Shown piece after piece: positions 5,204-6,011 of a stretch of 6,011 nucleotides of DNA (position 1 is its first letter; the number at the start of each line of letters is the position of its first letter). The notes beneath the pieces were generated by a model. The model worked only from the letters and a program-made list of their open reading frames with translations, was not told the origin of the DNA and did not search any database. Source of the DNA: Candidatus Acetothermia bacterium (GTDB lineage: Bacteria; Bipolaricaulota; Bipolaricaulia; Bipolaricaulales; Bipolaricaulaceae). The position numbers were made by a program, and so were the translations under genes. The DNA lies in assembly GCA_011057175.1 (NCBI GenBank), contig DSBZ01000067.1:1-6011 (forward strand), read 5' to 3'.

Positions 5204-6011
5204 ATGAACGTCCTCGGGATCGAGACCTCGTGCGATGAGACGGCCGTTGCCCTCCTCCGGGACAGCCGGGAGATCCTGGCGAACCTCGTCTACTCCCAGA
5301 CCGACCTCCACGCACGCTTTGGGGGGGTGATGCCCGAGGCCGCGTCGCGCGATCACTTGCGGAAGCTCCCCCGTCTCCTCGACGAAGCGCTCGCCACAGC
5401 TGGGGTGGGATGGAGCGCGATCGGACTGGTTGGAGTGACCTATGGCCCAGGCCTCGTCGGGCCCCTCCTCGTGGGGATGGCCCACGCTGCCGGGATCGCC
5501 GTGGCGCGGAACGTGCCCTTGATCGGGGTGAACCACCTCGCCGCCCACCTCTTCGCCCACAGGCTGAGCGAGCCTGCGGCGCCCCCGCCCTTCCTCGGGC
5601 TCATCGTTTCCGGAGGGCACACCCTCCTCGCGGCCGTGGCCCGGTGGGGGGAGTACAAGGTGGTGGGCGGGACGCGCGACGATGCCGCCGGTGAGGCGCT
5701 CGACAAGTTCGGACGGCTGCTCGGGCTCGGGTACCCGGCCGGGTTGAAGATCGACGAGCTCGCCCGGGAGGGCGATCCGGCGGCGATCCCGTTCCCCCGG
5801 CCGATGATGGAATCGGGCCTCGACATGAGCTTCGCCGGCCTCAAGACCGCGGCCGTGTACTGGCGGCGGGATCATCCGAGCACAGCGGTCCCCGACCTGT
5901 GTGCCAGCTACCTCGAGGCAGTGGTGGATGTCCTGGCGGAGAAGGCGATCCGCGCCGCGCGGCGGCTGTCGCTTTCGCGGATCGTCGTCGTGGGGGGGGT
6001 GGCCGCCAACC
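5204..6011 (+). CDS. tsaD: tRNA N6-adenosine threonylcarbamoyltransferase TsaD (3' end outside window)
   Basis: 269 residues are visible of a family that is usually about 335-345 long; the frame is open to the window end. TsaD, with TsaB and TsaE, transfers threonylcarbamoyl from TC-AMP to A37 of ANN-decoding tRNAs in the cytosol. The ASKHA/Kae1 fold is clear. MNVLGIETSCDET begins the first phosphate motif, followed by MPEAASRDH (43-51), TYGPGLVGPLLVG (79-91), metal-binding H111 and H115 (NHLAAH), SGGHT (136-140), DDAAGEALDKFGRLLGLGYP (159-178), MSFAGLKTA (208-216) and VVVGGVAAN at the edge. ATG 5204 is chosen because the conserved LGIETSCDET must lie near the N-terminus. No Shine-Dalgarno is visible before it; an in-frame TTG at 5180 would add eight residues but also lacks one. 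The segment YPAGLK replaces the more common YPGGP. It is a near-universal housekeeping gene; the hpt-tsaD proximity need not imply shared function. Confidence 0.96.
   Translation, partial: MNVLGIETSCDETAVALLRDSREILANLVYSQTDLHARFGGVMPEAASRDHLRKLPRLLDEALATAGVGWSAIGLVGVTYGPGLVGPLLVGMAHAAGIAVARNVPLIGVNHLAAHLFAHRLSEPAAPPPFLGLIVSGGHTLLAAVARWGEYKVVGGTRDDAAGEALDKFGRLLGLGYPAGLKIDELAREGDPAAIPFPRPMMESGLDMSFAGLKTAAVYWRRDHPSTAVPDLCASYLEAVVDVLAEKAIRAARRLSLSRIVVVGGVAAN

Noticed and set aside
5117..5875. Antisense open frame of 252 codons opposite tsaD
   Set aside because: The + strand encodes an unmistakable TsaD with all family motifs; the antisense product shows no domain.

Overview
The window is gene-dense, very GC-rich bacterial DNA. 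All seven recognisable genes lie on the + strand: six complete or nearly complete, plus a tRNA-modification gene cut by the right edge. The gene content (a flavin/iron-sulfur oxidoreductase and a molybdenum hydroxylase with its cofactor maturase) suggests an anaerobic or facultative bacterium that handles purines or other N-heterocycles. Strong GC preference at third codon positions and runs of G are compatible with several high-GC phyla. The sequence alone does not fix the taxon, and I do not name one.

Region 1 (1-4489) is one tightly packed operon in which every gene overlaps the next. It contains the C-terminal part of a YgfK-type FAD/NAD(P)/[4Fe-4S] oxidoreductase, a threonine-synthase-like PLP enzyme, the [2Fe-2S] subunit of a xanthine-dehydrogenase-family molybdenum hydroxylase, a MocA-type molybdopterin cytidylyltransferase, and the FAD subunit of the hydroxylase. 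The overlaps are 8, 4, 4 and 14 nt. The large molybdopterin-binding catalytic subunit is not in the window and is probably upstream. The parts resemble the E. coli ygfK/ygfM/xdhD/mocA neighbourhood tied to anaerobic purine (urate/xanthine) breakdown and selenium-dependent hydroxylases. By inference, the hydroxylase oxidises or reduces a heterocycle, MocA makes the cytosine dinucleotide form of its cofactor, YgfK exchanges electrons with NAD(P)H or another carrier, and the PLP enzyme may act on an amino-acid intermediate.

Region 2 (4486-5203) carries a good sigma-70-like promoter whose -35 box overlaps the stop codon of the FAD subunit. It is followed by a short leader and hpt (hypoxanthine phosphoribosyltransferase), which makes hpt a likely separate transcription unit that still fits the purine theme.

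Region 3 (5146-6011) is a short intergenic gap with a perfect 7-bp inverted repeat, followed by tsaD (tRNA t6A synthesis), truncated by the window end. A near-identical 13-mer lies 56 nt upstream of hpt and 53 nt upstream of tsaD. No tRNA, rRNA, CRISPR, insertion sequence or phage feature was seen. The most interesting point is a metabolic operon with an unusual threonine-synthase paralogue rather than a wholly new system.
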